64,000 nt of DNA from Polytrichum commune (Eukaryota > Streptophyta > Polytrichopsida > Polytrichales > Polytrichaceae): assembly GCA_950295325.1 (NCBI GenBank), contig OX485807.1, positions 13,297,001 through 13,361,000 of the forward strand, given 5' to 3'. A model generated the notes under the pieces. That model was not told the DNA's origin. It made no database searches and saw nothing but the letters and a program-made list of their open reading frames with translations. How positions within the stretch are numbered: the first letter of the stretch is position 1; each line of letters starts with the position of its first letter. A program made the translations under genes and the position numbers. Shown in pieces: positions 49,815 to 61,482 of this stretch.

Positions 49815-50060
49815 TGTGACTAGACGATTCTCTATGACATTAAGACTGTTACTCGCTACTGGTTACTAGTTACTGGGCACTGTTACTAGACGTTTCTCTG
49901 GATACTTGTGACCAGACGCTTACTTGGAACTGGATACTAGACGTTTACTTGTGACTTGACACTAGACTGTTACTGTTCTGGCCCGGTCCGCTTCAGACGT
50001 TTCTCTCTTCGTTCCCGGTTCGTGGTTTCTGTCACTTGTAACTAGACTTTTATCAAAATT
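49815..50060 (+). repeat. Degenerate short tandem repeat with ACTAGACGTTT core
   Basis: Words of the form ACTAGACG(T/A)TT followed by CTCT or ACTTG recur about seven times at roughly 15-60 base spacing between 49.82 and 50.05 kb, with variants ACCAGACGCTT, CAGACGTTTCTCT and ACTAGACTTTT. The array is imperfect and has no coding frame. Confidence 0.6.
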
Positions 50061-50275
50061 CCCTAAGTCCTAATTTTTACAAGTATAGAAATGTGTCATT
50101 GTTTGAGTAATGAATAAATTTATTTATGATAAGTGTGTGACAAGTCAAGACACATGAGAATGGATTAATTGTGATAATTAAGTGTCAAACTCATTCCCTC
50201 ACCCTTTTGATCTATCGATCGACCTTATCGTGACAAACTAAAGATACATCTGACACTCATTTAGTCTTCCCTGGG

Positions 50276-50336
50276 TGTTTTTTGAGCTGGAACCCTGGAT
50301 GAAAAAACTAACTACAGACTACGTGCTCAAAAAACA
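50276..50336. repeat. 12 bp perfect inverted repeat with 37-base loop
   Basis: TGTTTTTTGAGC at 50276-50287 and its exact complement GCTCAAAAAACA at 50325-50336. The first strand ends in a T run, so an RNA hairpin with a U-rich arm would form. It lies just inside the right edge of the 47.7-50.4 kb block. Confidence 0.85.
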
Positions 50337-50379
50337 GACCCCACTTCTCATATGAGATTGGGCTACGCGATCACTTAAA

Positions 50380-52320
50380 GAGAAAGGTAATCTTCATGTC
50401 GATTGCTATCATAACGTTTACATCTCAAATATGAATTATGGAACTTGAAATGACAATCCACATGAGTTGTAATTGCTAGCAAGCCGAGACGGTTTCCATT
50501 TGAATCCAACCATCAAAATAAAATCGTATGGGGCATTGGAAGTGCCCACGATGATAGGGCCACATGGCACATGCCTTACTACGGAGCCGAACTAGGTATT
50601 AGAGAAAGGGGCTGAAATCCCATGGCCCATGAATTGTTAGATTAGATGTACTAAGGGACATGGTCCCATTGTGAGCACTTCCAACACCATATACAAATAT
50701 GACTATGGGATTGAATCGCAAATTGTCTAATCTACTTAGCAATTGCAAGTGATGCGAACTGCCAGTTTCAATTTTCAAAATTGGAGTTGAGATGCAAAAG
50801 TTATAAAAGTTTAAAGTAAAGATACTATTAATATTGTTCTCAAAGTAGTCACATAAGCACCCCCGATTTGTACCCATTATTAAACCGACAACGGCCGTTT
50901 TATTTTGTGCAAATAATCCATTCTTATCGTGTCAAATGAGTTTTTGGCATCCATTCTCAAAACTCGAAGGGAGTGTTATGTGCAGGCAAACACCTTTGCT
51001 CCATCGAGGCTCCATCATTGTGCTATATGTTCGATTTAGTGTGATACTAAAATTGATGTGCCATGTTAATTTCAAAGGTCTTTCATCGTGTGGCGACCAT
51101 GCCATGAGGGGTTGACAATGGGGTGTTTTACAAATCCGTGGGTTATGAATTAGTATATTAGATGTACGAGGTGATAGATTGTAGGGTTGGGTAGGCTCAA
51201 GGGGGGTCACTATACATGAACCCTCTTGTAGGTGAAGAGGGTATCCTCTATGTTACAATCATTATTTTAAAGTTCCAAAATGGTTGGCCATTGATGGTGG
51301 CATGTAAAGCGGGTAGTGCAGGGATGGTCCAGGGGACCAATCAATTCATGTGCACACGTGCAACGGGTCTACACGGTGCAGGATGAACCGGACCATTTCA
51401 AATGCATGGATCCAAACTAGTTGCATTTCAATGTACTTAATGTTGTAGTGCTAAAGTTGGCGTTCCATGTTACTTAAAAAAAGTCTTCATCATGTGTAAC
51501 ATCCCGAGTGTTCAATGGGACCCTCTTTGGTTGTCACCGGGTAGTTGCAAGATAAGTAACATACGTACATGATGAATAGCTCGGGTCACACTAAATCAAA
51601 TGTGTAGTGTAGCATTCCCTACCTCCACCCTACAACAAGGAAGGAGCATAGGGTTGTGTGTTGACATTGGAAAAAGAATTACGGTAATGCTCATCTAGTA
51701 TGATTATCCCAAATTGTTGAATTCGTATGAGCTCCTATGAGGGCGTGTAGATCTGCATGAAATTTACTTGCTATTTACTATAGATAGATATACAGTGTTA
51801 TGATGTTTTACTATGGACTTGAGGCACAACAAAGTGCAAGTAGGTGGCATAAATTACAAAGTGGAGAGTAATCTACTTGATTTTGCTCTTCTCTTTGTTT
51901 TGACTTTGAGCATAAGTGAATAAGGTTTTATAATTTAAGACCGAGTGCCATAATCGATGTAGATCTTGGATTGGGGAAACCCTATATCAAATGTTGGTAT
52001 GACAAATTAAGTCTTCCTCCCAACTTCATGATTGATGCAATTCCAATTAGGTCTCATCTGACATGGTTTCTAGTGTTGATTTGGTATCAAAAGACTTAGT
52101 TTTTGGACTCTAGATTGTCCACTACAATGTTACCTAATTATGAGTTTAACACAATAAGAGTGTCAATTGTGGGAGCTCCTCTTGTGTTGTATACCTTTTT
52201 ATAAGGCTTAGGTATTATGCCACTTAATTCTCTGCACTTTTGAATGCGCGCAAAATAACATGTATGAGATAATCTAGACCAACGCATGAAATCCCGGCAT
52301 GATGAAGTTGTATACATGTA
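50380..52320. other. Intergenic DNA, nothing recognised
   Basis: No gene or definable element seen. Passages near 50.58-50.72 kb (CATGGCCCATGAATTGTTAGATTAGATGTAC-like) and 51.13-51.18 kb (GTGGGTTATGAATTAGTATATTAGATGTACG-like) are related, so some internal duplication exists. Confidence 0.35.
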
Positions 52321-52324
52321 CATT

Positions 52325-52803
52325 GTTCATGGTATTCAATGTCACATGCATGATATTGTCGCTTACCCTATTTTGAGGCATATTCTACGTTAAACTAGTG
52401 ATCAACAACTTCACCGTTAGTGTCACCTCATGAAACTTGGCATTCAATTGCGTTTACTAATATCTTGGCTTGAGTATGTTTATTAGTGTTATGAGGTGTA
52501 TGCCTATGTTACACAATGGTATAGAAGTTGACTAAAGTGTACACAAATGACACTTGCCATTAGTATGCTCGTAACACTTGCCATTAGACTCTCAAGAATA
52601 CCTTCCTCTTGCATACTAAAAATGCAAAACTAGCGTCTCGAGTATCTCAATGTGCTACACTAAATGTCATAGTGTAAATATGATTGCACTTCAGAAAATT
52701 TACTTATGTTAACAAATAATATCATATTGGCAATTAGCAGATGTGACACTTTGAGACCTCTAAGGGTCTAGTTTAGGCCCTTCACAAATAGTGTACGTGA
52801 CAC
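52325..52803 (+). repeat. ~0.5 kb dispersed repeat, copy 1
   Basis: Runs from GTTCATGGTATTCAATGTCACATGC to CACAAATAGTGTACGTGACA. The same order of words is found at 57118-57624 in the same orientation, with frequent substitutions and small indels. Not coding. Confidence 0.8.
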
Positions 52804-52829
52804 AAAAACTAGCCTTGTGCCCCTTTTAC

Positions 52830-52830
<1 letters not shown>

Positions 52831-52860
<30 letters not shown>

Positions 52861-52870
52861 CTTCTTCTTC
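52831..52870. repeat. (CTT)13 microsatellite
   Basis: Forty bases of pure CTT repeat. It produces a poly-Glu frame on the other strand that is not a gene. Confidence 0.97.
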
Positions 52871-54555
52871 TGGTCTATTAGTGTGGGTCACTATTTGAGT
52901 TAAGCATTTAAGGGTATCATTTTTTTTACCCATATAACATAAGTAGTTAGAATGCACACCAAAGAATATGATATAATTTAGTTGGAAAAAGTTATAGCAA
53001 CATGTAACTCCAAATGGTAACCCATAATTATATGACAATTTATGTAGGGCTCAATTTCGGAGCTTGAGTTTAGAGCTTGAAGAAAGGATCCTTCTCATTG
53101 GCAGGGACCCTCTTATGCATCCTTGCTCACTCAAATCCATTTTTTACACAAGCTATCAACTTGAGAGCGTGAGCTTTTAACTAGGCTTATAACATTTGAG
53201 ATGGTGCATTCATGGATTTCATGTGGAATGACTTTGACAAGCTCTCATTTTGTGGGCCCCAATCTAATGGACTTTCAAGCATTCTTTAACTCGTCACAAA
53301 TACTCCTCCAGCTTGCCATGAATGCTTCTTTGTTTAGTATCATTCCCCACTTGATATTTCACATTGAGCATGGTTGATTTACACTTGCTGAAACTAATGA
53401 GAGCTTAAACATTGGTCAAGCTCTCAATAGTTTGATCTCTTGATGAAAGTTCGTCAACTCCAAGTATCGAACTCTCAAAATTTTACAGCTCGAGCTTCAA
53501 TGTAAAAGGCCCAACCTTGGGACATGGACTACATCTCTTGTTGTTAACACATTCTTGTCGCATTCAACATTATGTTATTTATGAAAATATATTTCTAGAG
53601 TGATGTTCCAACCAATGTTAGACCAGTATATAGGTTCAAGGAAGGTATCAAGTAGGGACATCGTAGTGGTATATGAAACCAAATAGGGTCATTAGTGTGA
53701 CCTTTTGAATAGGGTGGCCACTTAGTGGTTGTGTTGAATTCGCTTTTTGACATGTGGAGTTGTGTGAATGAGTCTTCTTACATCATAAAAGACAACATTT
53801 TAACAATTATTTTAAAAAAATTGGTCCAACATCATAGTTACGAACACAATAAAACAAGTATAATAAAACACTACGAAAGTTCAGAGCAAACGTGTTAGTC
53901 TCGTCGATGACCCTATTTAGTGTAGATAATCATGTGACAAAGTGAAACGTGCAAAGTTTCCATGTGAATTCGGTTAAGCCACGATACCTAGAAGTGGTCC
54001 AATGTAGATGGGATTAAGAAACCCTTTCGATTTGAATTGGAGACTAGAGGCACGAGGAGGATCGGGAGAGCAAGAGGTCTAATTATCCTTCTTAATTTCA
54101 CGATTGTTAAATGTCCTCTAAGTCTCCTTTCCAGAGTTCATGATTGGGACTCCTATGAATTTATGGATTGCTAGTACACTTGCATGTATTCTTACATAAG
54201 GTCATTGCAAGGGGGTTTGCAATGACAATATACTTCAATTATCTTAACGAGGTGAAAGAAAGGATGACGGTTAATTTGATGTTCCGAAGAATGGCAAAGA
54301 AGTGGGGTGAATGAAAAGAAAAGAAAAAGAAAAGAAAAAGAAAAGCTCTGTTGTTTAAGGACTCAGAGAGCTGACAATCAAGTTTAATTGGAGTATGCAT
54401 TATACTATATATGTACAAGCAGGTTTGCAACCAGAGGTTGCGAGTGGACTTTAAAGTCGGAGGTCTATTGCGAAAGAAAGAGGGTAAAAACTTGAATCAA
54501 ACCTCCCAAGCTTATGCACATGTTAACAACAATTAAAAATTGTTTACTACATCAA
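52871..54555. other. Intergenic DNA, nothing recognised
   Basis: A/T-rich with an AAAAG-type low-complexity patch at 54313-54346. No gene features. Confidence 0.4.
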
Positions 54556-54559
54556 TTAT

Positions 54560-56232
54560 CCCAATTAGTGTGTGTTATTATCTGGAGTTACCCACTACTA
54601 TGACTATTTAACCCCTAAACGTTCTAGTTTTCATATTTCATTTTCGGGCATTCCCAACACAATTCTCAAAGAGTTTTTGTTATGTAGAAAAATAGGCGAT
54701 GTTTTCTTGAAATTCAACCATATAGATGTGAACTAGACTACCATATATCATTGTTGTGAAATTTTGAAATCAATTGGACGACATTTGCTAGGTCAGGTTG
54801 ACATATGAATAGGGCCTTCATCTAGGGCGCAGTTAGAGAAAAATATGAAAATCTTCTTTTCATGACCGTTTCGATCATGCCACAAATTTTGACAGGTGGC
54901 AACTTTGCCATAGCATGTTATGTGACTGACAAATGAGCTACTTCCAAAATCTTGGGTCTTTTGAGCAGATTTAGATGAAGTTTGTCATCCTCATAGTTGA
55001 AGGGCCACATGAGGTCATTTTGGTAGATTTCCCCTTTTCATGGAGCAAGCAACATGTGCACTAGCTTTTTTCCAAATCCATCCGGTCTAGTTGTGCACAA
55101 CCGTCACCTTGTCCTAAGGGAAAAAATAACCCACCCAAATTGGGCATCATATGTGAAAGATATTGGCTCCTAAATTTGGGTTGGGCTAGAGCTCATGCCA
55201 AACCGCATGGGCCCTGTCCCAACCTGCTATGCTCCATCATGGGTTTAGGGAGAAGGGAGAGGCGTGCCAGGGATCCAGGCACCCTTTGATATTTTTTCAT
55301 TTTTTTCATCCTAACCAAAAACTATCGCACACCCCTCCCAACTTCAGAAAAGAAATTGCCTTTGCATTCTTGAAGGTTGCTTGTCCACAAATCTCATATT
55401 GAGTGCATTTCACCGTCAGGGTCCGAAATCCAATATATATGTTCACTTCCCCTTAGTAAATAAGTAATTGACTAGGATTTCATTCCCAAAGTGAAATCGT
55501 CAATAAAGCTTGTAATTAACTTGGAAATTAAAAACATTACAAAATCCTCATTAGCATTGAGGTTTATAATTTATGTGACTTACCATTTAAAAGGATCTTT
55601 TTGTCATTCTAAAATGAAACTTATATTAGTGTGCTATTTTTTGTACATTTGATTTATAATAGTTGTTAAACTAAATGAACCTACGTTAAAATTTGGGGAA
55701 AAAATTGGTAGGTTCCAAATCGCAAGCCCCGGCCTTGACACCCCTCCCCCTTCTCCCTAAACCCATGATGGGTCATAGTTGGTTAGGCCAGGGTCATGTG
55801 GTTTGGGATGAGCTCTAGTCCCAACCTTAAATTTGGCTCTTACATTTGGGTTGCTCATGGAACCACCTCCCCAACCCAAACATTTCCAAACTGACAATAA
55901 ATCTTACATGCTTGGAGTGTGAGGTTTTTATATGTTATTTTGGCCCACATGGTAGTGGGCACCACTCTGCACCAGTAGATACCTTTCATCCACATAGATT
56001 GCCACCTAATGAGTCGCAAACCCCATTAGAATATTAGGTGGTGGCCCATTTTGGGTTGCACAAGCATTTATTAAGGGCTAATGAGAATCTAATATTTACT
56101 GAGCAAAGTCACTTATGTTCTATAGTATTTGAACAACCTATTGAACTTTCGCTAGTAAAAATTAAAATCATGAGTAAGACGTTATTGCACAACGTACCTA
56201 TGAATAGTAACACACACTAATTGGGATAATCA
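54560..56232 (-). mobile_element. Old terminal-inverted-repeat element (copy B of the 16.1-17.05 kb repeat), interrupted
   Basis: The left end contains ATTATCCCAATTAGTGTGTG and the right end carries its complement, followed inwards by ACGTTATTGCA words. Internal sequence matches 16.13-17.05 kb in inverted orientation, but is split by a 648 bp insertion at 55179-55826. The short element at 12.65-12.86 kb shares its ends. No coding frame is left. Confidence 0.65.
55179..55826. mobile_element. 648 bp TIR element nested in the older repeat
   Basis: The left end reads GGTTGGGCTAGAGCTCATG. The right end read inwards reads GGTTGGGACTAGAGCTCATC. Homology of the two arms continues for ~100 bases to an ATCATGGGTTTAGGGAGAAGG landmark. 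The uninterrupted copy near 16.39 kb shows the pre-insertion state and already has a doubled AAATTTAAGAGCC/AAATTTAGGAGCC motif there, so the apparent AAATTTGG flanks cannot be taken as a target duplication. The interior is non-coding. The class is uncertain; Mutator-like is possible from the long arms. Confidence 0.8.
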
Positions 56233-56324
56233 GCGTACTAGAAAACGTGGTTCTAGAACACACTTCCCATTTGACACGGAAGGTCATTGCGACATGACCC
56301 AATTACATGCGTCAAGTCCAATTA

Positions 56325-56510
56325 CTACTAGGATTGTGGGACCTAGAACACACTTCCCATTTGACACATGCAATCAGTAAGACAAGCTACATTTACATGT
56401 CCAATCTATGACAATTGTAGATTGGACCCGACACATGTAAATGGGGTCACATCTTGATGACACGTGTCAAGTGGGAAGTTTGTTCTAGGCCCCACAATCC
56501 GAGTAGTCAA
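56325..56510. repeat. Foldback with ACCTAGAACACACTTCCC arms
   Basis: AGGATTGTGGGACCTAGAAC to CATTTGACAC (56331-56370) is complemented by GTGTCAAGTGGGAAG to CCCCACAATCC (56463-56502), centred on CAATTGTAGATTGG near 56.41 kb. A second partial direct copy lies just left at 56250-56320, and another copy of one arm lies at 60735-60775. Confidence 0.7.
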
Positions 56511-56639
56511 TCTACAACAATTGTAAATGGGGTCATGTTGCAATGAATGCCCGTGGCAAATAGGAGCCACACTTTCTAATAGTGTATTGTTGGCCCACAA
56601 AACCGCCATTCCAAGCAAATATGCTTAGCACTTAACTAG

Positions 56640-57117
56640 ATTAGAGTAATAAAGTCATTTGGCCTTGCAAACCACACCATTACACATCTCCTTGGTTGCG
56701 TTCCGTGGGACCATTTATCACATGAACATAATTATCACTTAGTTCCGGGTTTCCCCATTTATGGCAACCACTCAAATTGTGCAGTGTGAACTTTTCGATG
56801 AGCAAGCTATAAATTATTAAAGTTTTCTAATCGCAGCCTCTTTCTTTGGAAAGAGATCATCATGTAGCTGCTTAGTAATGTTATGGCCGCATGAGACTCT
56901 TGAAGATTACCTCATGAAATCCATGAGATGGAACCTGAAATGTGGCCTCTCATGAGGAATTTGCTCATATCGAGAGATCTCGATTGAGACAAATGCTCCT
57001 AGAGTTTAGGGATCAGCCTCTTAAGCAATTTCTTTATTGCAAGCATAAGAAGTGGTGTTACTACGGGTGAGCCTTTTACCTTATAAATGTACATATTAGT
57101 TGACTTATCAAATACTA
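56640..57117. other. Intergenic DNA, nothing recognised
   Basis: No gene. Contains ATGAAATCCATGAGATGG and CTCATGAGG words of no evident meaning. Confidence 0.35.
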
Positions 57118-57624
57118 CACCGTTTATGGTATGTAGTGTCACATGCGTATGAGGCGTCACTTACCCTATTTTGAGGCGTATGCTAGGTTAGATTGATGAT
57201 TAACCACTTCACCATAAATGTCGACTCATGACACTTGGCGTTCAAGTGCACTTGCTAATATCTTGGCATGAGTGTGTTTAATAGTGGTATGAAATGCATG
57301 CCTATGTTACTCAACGGTCTATCAATGGACTACAGTGAATGACACTTGCCACTAGCATGCTCAAGCAAATCTTCCTCTTGCATACTAAAACTGTAAACAC
57401 ATGACACTTGTCATTAGTGCCCTCAAAAATACTAAAACACAAAACTACCATCTATCGTATCCCAAACGGGCTACTCTCGATGTCATAAATGTAGATATTT
57501 TTTTCACTTACAAAAAGTTACTTATGTTGACATATTGAAATCATATCGGCAATTAGGGGGCATGACACTTTGAGACCCCTAGGCATCTAGTTTGGACCCT
57601 TCCGCAAATAGTGTGCGTGACATT
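57118..57624 (+). repeat. ~0.5 kb dispersed repeat, copy 2
   Basis: Direct-orientation partner of 52325-52803, from GTTTATGGTATGTAGTGTCAC to GCAAATAGTGTGCGTGACA. Immediately outside its ends are ACCGTTT and TACCGTAACGGTG, words also seen in the perfect inverted repeat at 60.48-60.54 kb. Confidence 0.8.
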
Positions 57625-57839
57625 AAATACCGTAACGGTGCAAGCACTCCAACCGTCCAACGTATAAGTTAATTGGTTATTCCTCAAAACGGGGAAGCTG
57701 ATCTTCATGGTTAAATAGTCTCGGCTTTCCAGGATTAAATTATACCTAGAACCGAAGCTATGTAGTAATTGCCTGCCCTAGAAATGTGTGTGCTCCCAGC
57801 TCCAGGAATCCAGGATCCTTCCTTCCCAGCTCAAGTTAC

Positions 57840-58052
57840 GGGAACAACCGACTGCTGGTTGTTCATGAACCGGTTAATAAATAAGCTTGATCAAAGACTC
57901 CAGGAGAATAACCGGTTATTTCAGAGGAATCTGTGGAATATACCTCAAATTAATGAAGGGAAAAACTGTGAAGATCACATAACATGTAACCGTTTGGACT
58001 TGGAAACACTACAATTTTGACCGATCATGCCCAAAAATCTCCCTGGACATTG
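57840..58052 (+). repeat. AACCGGTT-rich dispersed repeat, copy 4
   Basis: Contains ATGAACCGGTTAATAAATAA, AATAACCGGTTATTTCAGAGG, ATGTAACCGTTTGGACTTGG and the CCCAAAAATCTCCCTGGAC end. Confidence 0.85.
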
Positions 58053-58679
58053 TCCCGACAGTAGGTTTTTCACGTGATTATGCCCCTTCCCCACTTGACT
58101 TTAGCTAAGCCTCAAAGTTGGTTCTAAAAACACAGCCTTCACACTGTCGACGCTCTCCAGTCTTGAGCCTAGTTGGCAAATGATGTGGCATGGTTTGAAA
58201 GTGGAGGTTTTAAGCCTCTAGCACTGACCGACTCTCCCATCGGTATTTAGACACAAGGCAAGAATGTAGGACCTTTAAAATTGTCGCCTCCTGCCCTTGT
58301 GATTGGTTGCTTTTAGTCTTAGCTAGGAGGGCACGAGGAGCTCCATTAACAAAAAAAAAACCCCGATGGTAAGGTAGATGAGTAATGAGGCATTTGGCAG
58401 TGGGACAAAAACTATCCAACATGTGATTGCTTGGTAGATAAAACAATGAACATGTGTGAAAGCTACTTAACTAAGACCTACTTGAAAATCTCCGGAGCAA
58501 GCTCTTGTAGGTGCATTGGGATAGCTAGATGCCTCTGCTATAACCGTCGCAACCCTTACTAGTGCCCCTTAACTATCTTGGCCATTTGTCAAACCTAGCA
58601 AGGTCACGAGCGCTAACCCTTTGCATTCCTCCATGCGAATGGTTAGCTCCCCATACCGCGGACCTCTTTAGGTCATAAG

Positions 58680-59640
58680 GGGGGGGGGGACCAACCCTCC
58701 TACACATGCATTTGGGACTCTCCCCTCAATCAGTAATCAATGGTTAGATGTGGACTTTCATGGATGAAAGTCCACTCTTAAGTTGATCATCACGTTGCCG
58801 GAGCAACACTACAACAACCCGAACCACATTAGGCAACTATGCCCCCATGTAGGGCCAATGCCCGTGGAGGCCGTGCCGTTCAGCCTCGGGTGGGTTCGGC
58901 CGGCTAGGCCGCCTCACCCATATAAGCCTCTAGGACTTTTGGCAAGGCCCCTACCCCACCATCAAGAAACCTTTTGTCTCTCTCCCAAGGGTTGGGGCCA
59001 AGTAGACATTTTCCTTTAGCTGCTGGGGCTAGAAGCCCCCAGCAGCTTCGGACCAACATAACTTCTTCCTATGGTCTTTGATGCTATCAAGCAACCACTT
59101 TATCGACATCTACTCTTTCCGTAGATGCCGATGGACCCCTCACTTACCTCATTCAGGCAAGTATTGAGGAAGTTATGGCTGTTCAAACCTTGGCAGTCCC
59201 AGGGCGCTGTCCCTGGGCAAATTGCCATATCTCCTAGCTCACACCTCTGATTGAGGTGTTCTTGAGCATTCTAGAATCCGTACGCCATACGCTACTCATA
59301 GCCTTGCCCTCGTGACTCCTAGTCTCTGTGAGGTGGGAGGCGTTCCCAACGCCCGGGGCCCTCATCCACACTAGGATCACTTGGGCCCTCAAATCACCAA
59401 CGACGCCACAAATTCCGGGTGTCACTCTAGGGTCCCCCTTGTGCCCATGGTGTTTCGGGCACTCCTGATGGAGAGGTACCGAAGGAATTGTACCCGGTTT
59501 TTTAGGAAAAAACTTTGGTTATTTGGTAAAGTCAAGTGGGGAGGGAACATTAGTCCCATAAGTTGAAGCCCTCCTGGCATTAGCGACCCCTGAAAGCATT
59601 TTCATTTCATGATTTCATGAGTTAACACCACGGTGGCCGG
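58680..59640. other. GC-richer gene-free block with stable hairpins
   Basis: Less A/T-rich than its surroundings and without a recognisable gene. It holds a G run (58679-58689), a perfect 12 bp inverted repeat at 58750-58775 (GTGGACTTTCAT and complement, 2-base loop), a GC-rich hairpin at 59018-59046 (AGCTGCTGGGGCT and complement with one bulge) and CCCAGGGCG-CTGTCCCTGGG near 59.2 kb. A TATA-like CCATATAAGCC occurs near 58.92 kb. An LTR-like origin is possible but unproven. Confidence 0.35.
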
Positions 59641-59650
59641 AGATGTTTAA

Positions 59651-59880
59651 GGGCATAATTAGAGCCAACCCTTGTGTTTCCAAGTCCAACCGGGTTACAT
59701 GTTGTGGATCTTTCACTGTTCCTTCAGTAATGTGAGGTATATTCCATATATAGATTCTTCTGAAACGGTCGGTGATTCTCCTAATAAGTCTTGAACTCCA
59801 ACCACATAAGTTCTTTCTCAAATTCAACCGGTTCATCTGTACGTAACTAGCTAGGTTAGCGTTCGGTTCTCCCCCTGTTT
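59651..59880 (-). repeat. AACCGGTT-rich dispersed repeat, copy 5 (inverted)
   Basis: Reverse-strand copy with GAGAACCGAACGCTAACC, GATGAACCGGTTGAATTTGAG, GGAGTTCAAGACTT, GTAACCCGGTTGGACTTGG. The minus-strand frame is open for about 90 codons here but not in the other copies. Confidence 0.8.
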
Positions 59881-60289
59881 GTCTATTCATCAAGCTTTGG
59901 GATTTGCAGGCACCTGAGAAGTTATATGTTATGTTATGTTATTAAAATTATATATACACATTTATTTATTAAGACAGAAGGCCACCAGGCACCTGGGAAG
60001 TTGCGGGTGTGATTCTAGCTTACTGTTATCTCCACCACTGGCGAGGATCTTATATGCCAGCCGCATTATATGGGAGCGAGCTCGATAAAATTTAGGCGAA
60101 GAATTGTGCAGCAAATCCAGGCAGGTACTCCACAGTGCCTGCCGCTGACGTCGTGTTGCTTGTCACGCCTCCCCCGGGTTGGCTTTAACTTATCCCCGCC
60201 TTGTTTGCGGGCGCCTCCCCGGCCGGGCCTATGGGAACTCACAAATCTTCATGAGCACTATATATGTACAACTTTTAACACCGATTTTA

Positions 60290-60665
60290 AACAACGCACT
60301 TCGGGTCGCTCATTACTATTTAGAATCACGCAAGGCCATCGTTTCTTACTATAGGTTTCGTTATCTACCAACAACAAGTTGATTCATCGTATGGACGACA
60401 TGCAACATGAATGACCTCGCGTGGTAAAAACTTACATTCTTAGTAAAGAGCTAGAGCAATGTGTAATCTTCGAAGAGTAAGTGACACTAAGTACCGTAAA
60501 CGGTGTACTACACTGATCAAGGTTGGTACTTAGTGTCACTTACGTTGTGGAGTTATGCAAGGCTATGTCATCTGGCTGTAGGGTTTCGTTGGTTATCAAA
60601 AGATGTTAAATACGTTGTATGGACGATTCACAACGGAAATGACCTTAATGGGTAGAAACTTATAC
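60290..60665 (+). repeat. Diverged direct duplication around a perfect inverted repeat
   Basis: 60290-60435 and 60530-60662 share the order GCAAGGC(C/T)AT, TAGG(T/G)TTCGTT, GTATGGACGA, GAATGACCT/AAATGACCT, AAACTTA. Between them GTAAGTGACACTAAGTACC (60477-60495) and its exact complement (60525-60543) form a 19 bp inverted repeat. Confidence 0.75.
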
Positions 60666-61482
60666 TTGTGTTTAATGGGTATGAAACACACGATTGTTTT
60701 GAGGTTATTGGCGCATTCAAATCCTCACTACTAGGATTGTGGGGCCTACAACCTACTCCCCATTCGACACGGGTGGTCATTGTCACCATATCCCCCATCT
60801 ACATGTGTGTTTTAGGGCCATGTTGTTTTAGTAGCTAGCATGCATGTAGTCATTTATCTCATATTGCTCATAAAGTGGTCATATACGTCCCCCAAATCAT
60901 GTTCACTATTGACCTTAGAAAGTGGGGGGAAGCTAGCATGTGAGCGTTGAGCGGTGAACGCTGACATATGAGTGGCAAAGAACAAAATGTCCAACAATGT
61001 ATTATTTTAAGTAATAGTTGCAATATATTTGAGCTATAAATGTTGGATATAATATTTTTGAGATGTAATAAATATTGATTTAGACTATATTACCATGGAT
61101 TATAGGGTGAATGGTGGTCCACAGTTATGGGTATTTTATTGAATTGACAAACCTACTTAGGAAATGTTAAGTGCCTTATTGTGGAGAGCAACCAAACAAT
61201 TCCAACATTAGTGCGCACTACATTTCCTCGGGGCAAACATATACAATATATAATACATGAAAACTATGTTTCCATGGCCTTCACTATCACTGCAATTAAG
61301 CTTGTTCCGCAGCACTCACAAGCTTCAAAAGACGCATCACCTCATCGTAGCTCAATGTGGCATAGTCAACCTTGCACAAATACCTAAAACACATAGTACA
61401 AATGTTTGCAAAAACCCACTGAGCCCTCTTCCCTTGTGCCATTGATGATATTTTTGCAAAAGTCATGGCAATGCGTTGTGGG

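Noticed and set aside
52826-53038. Frame ending in poly-Glu
   Set aside because: Translation of the CTT microsatellite.
59615-59893. 92-codon minus-strand frame across the inverted AACCGGTT repeat copy
   Set aside because: The other four copies of the repeat have stops in the corresponding frame, so the open frame is accidental.
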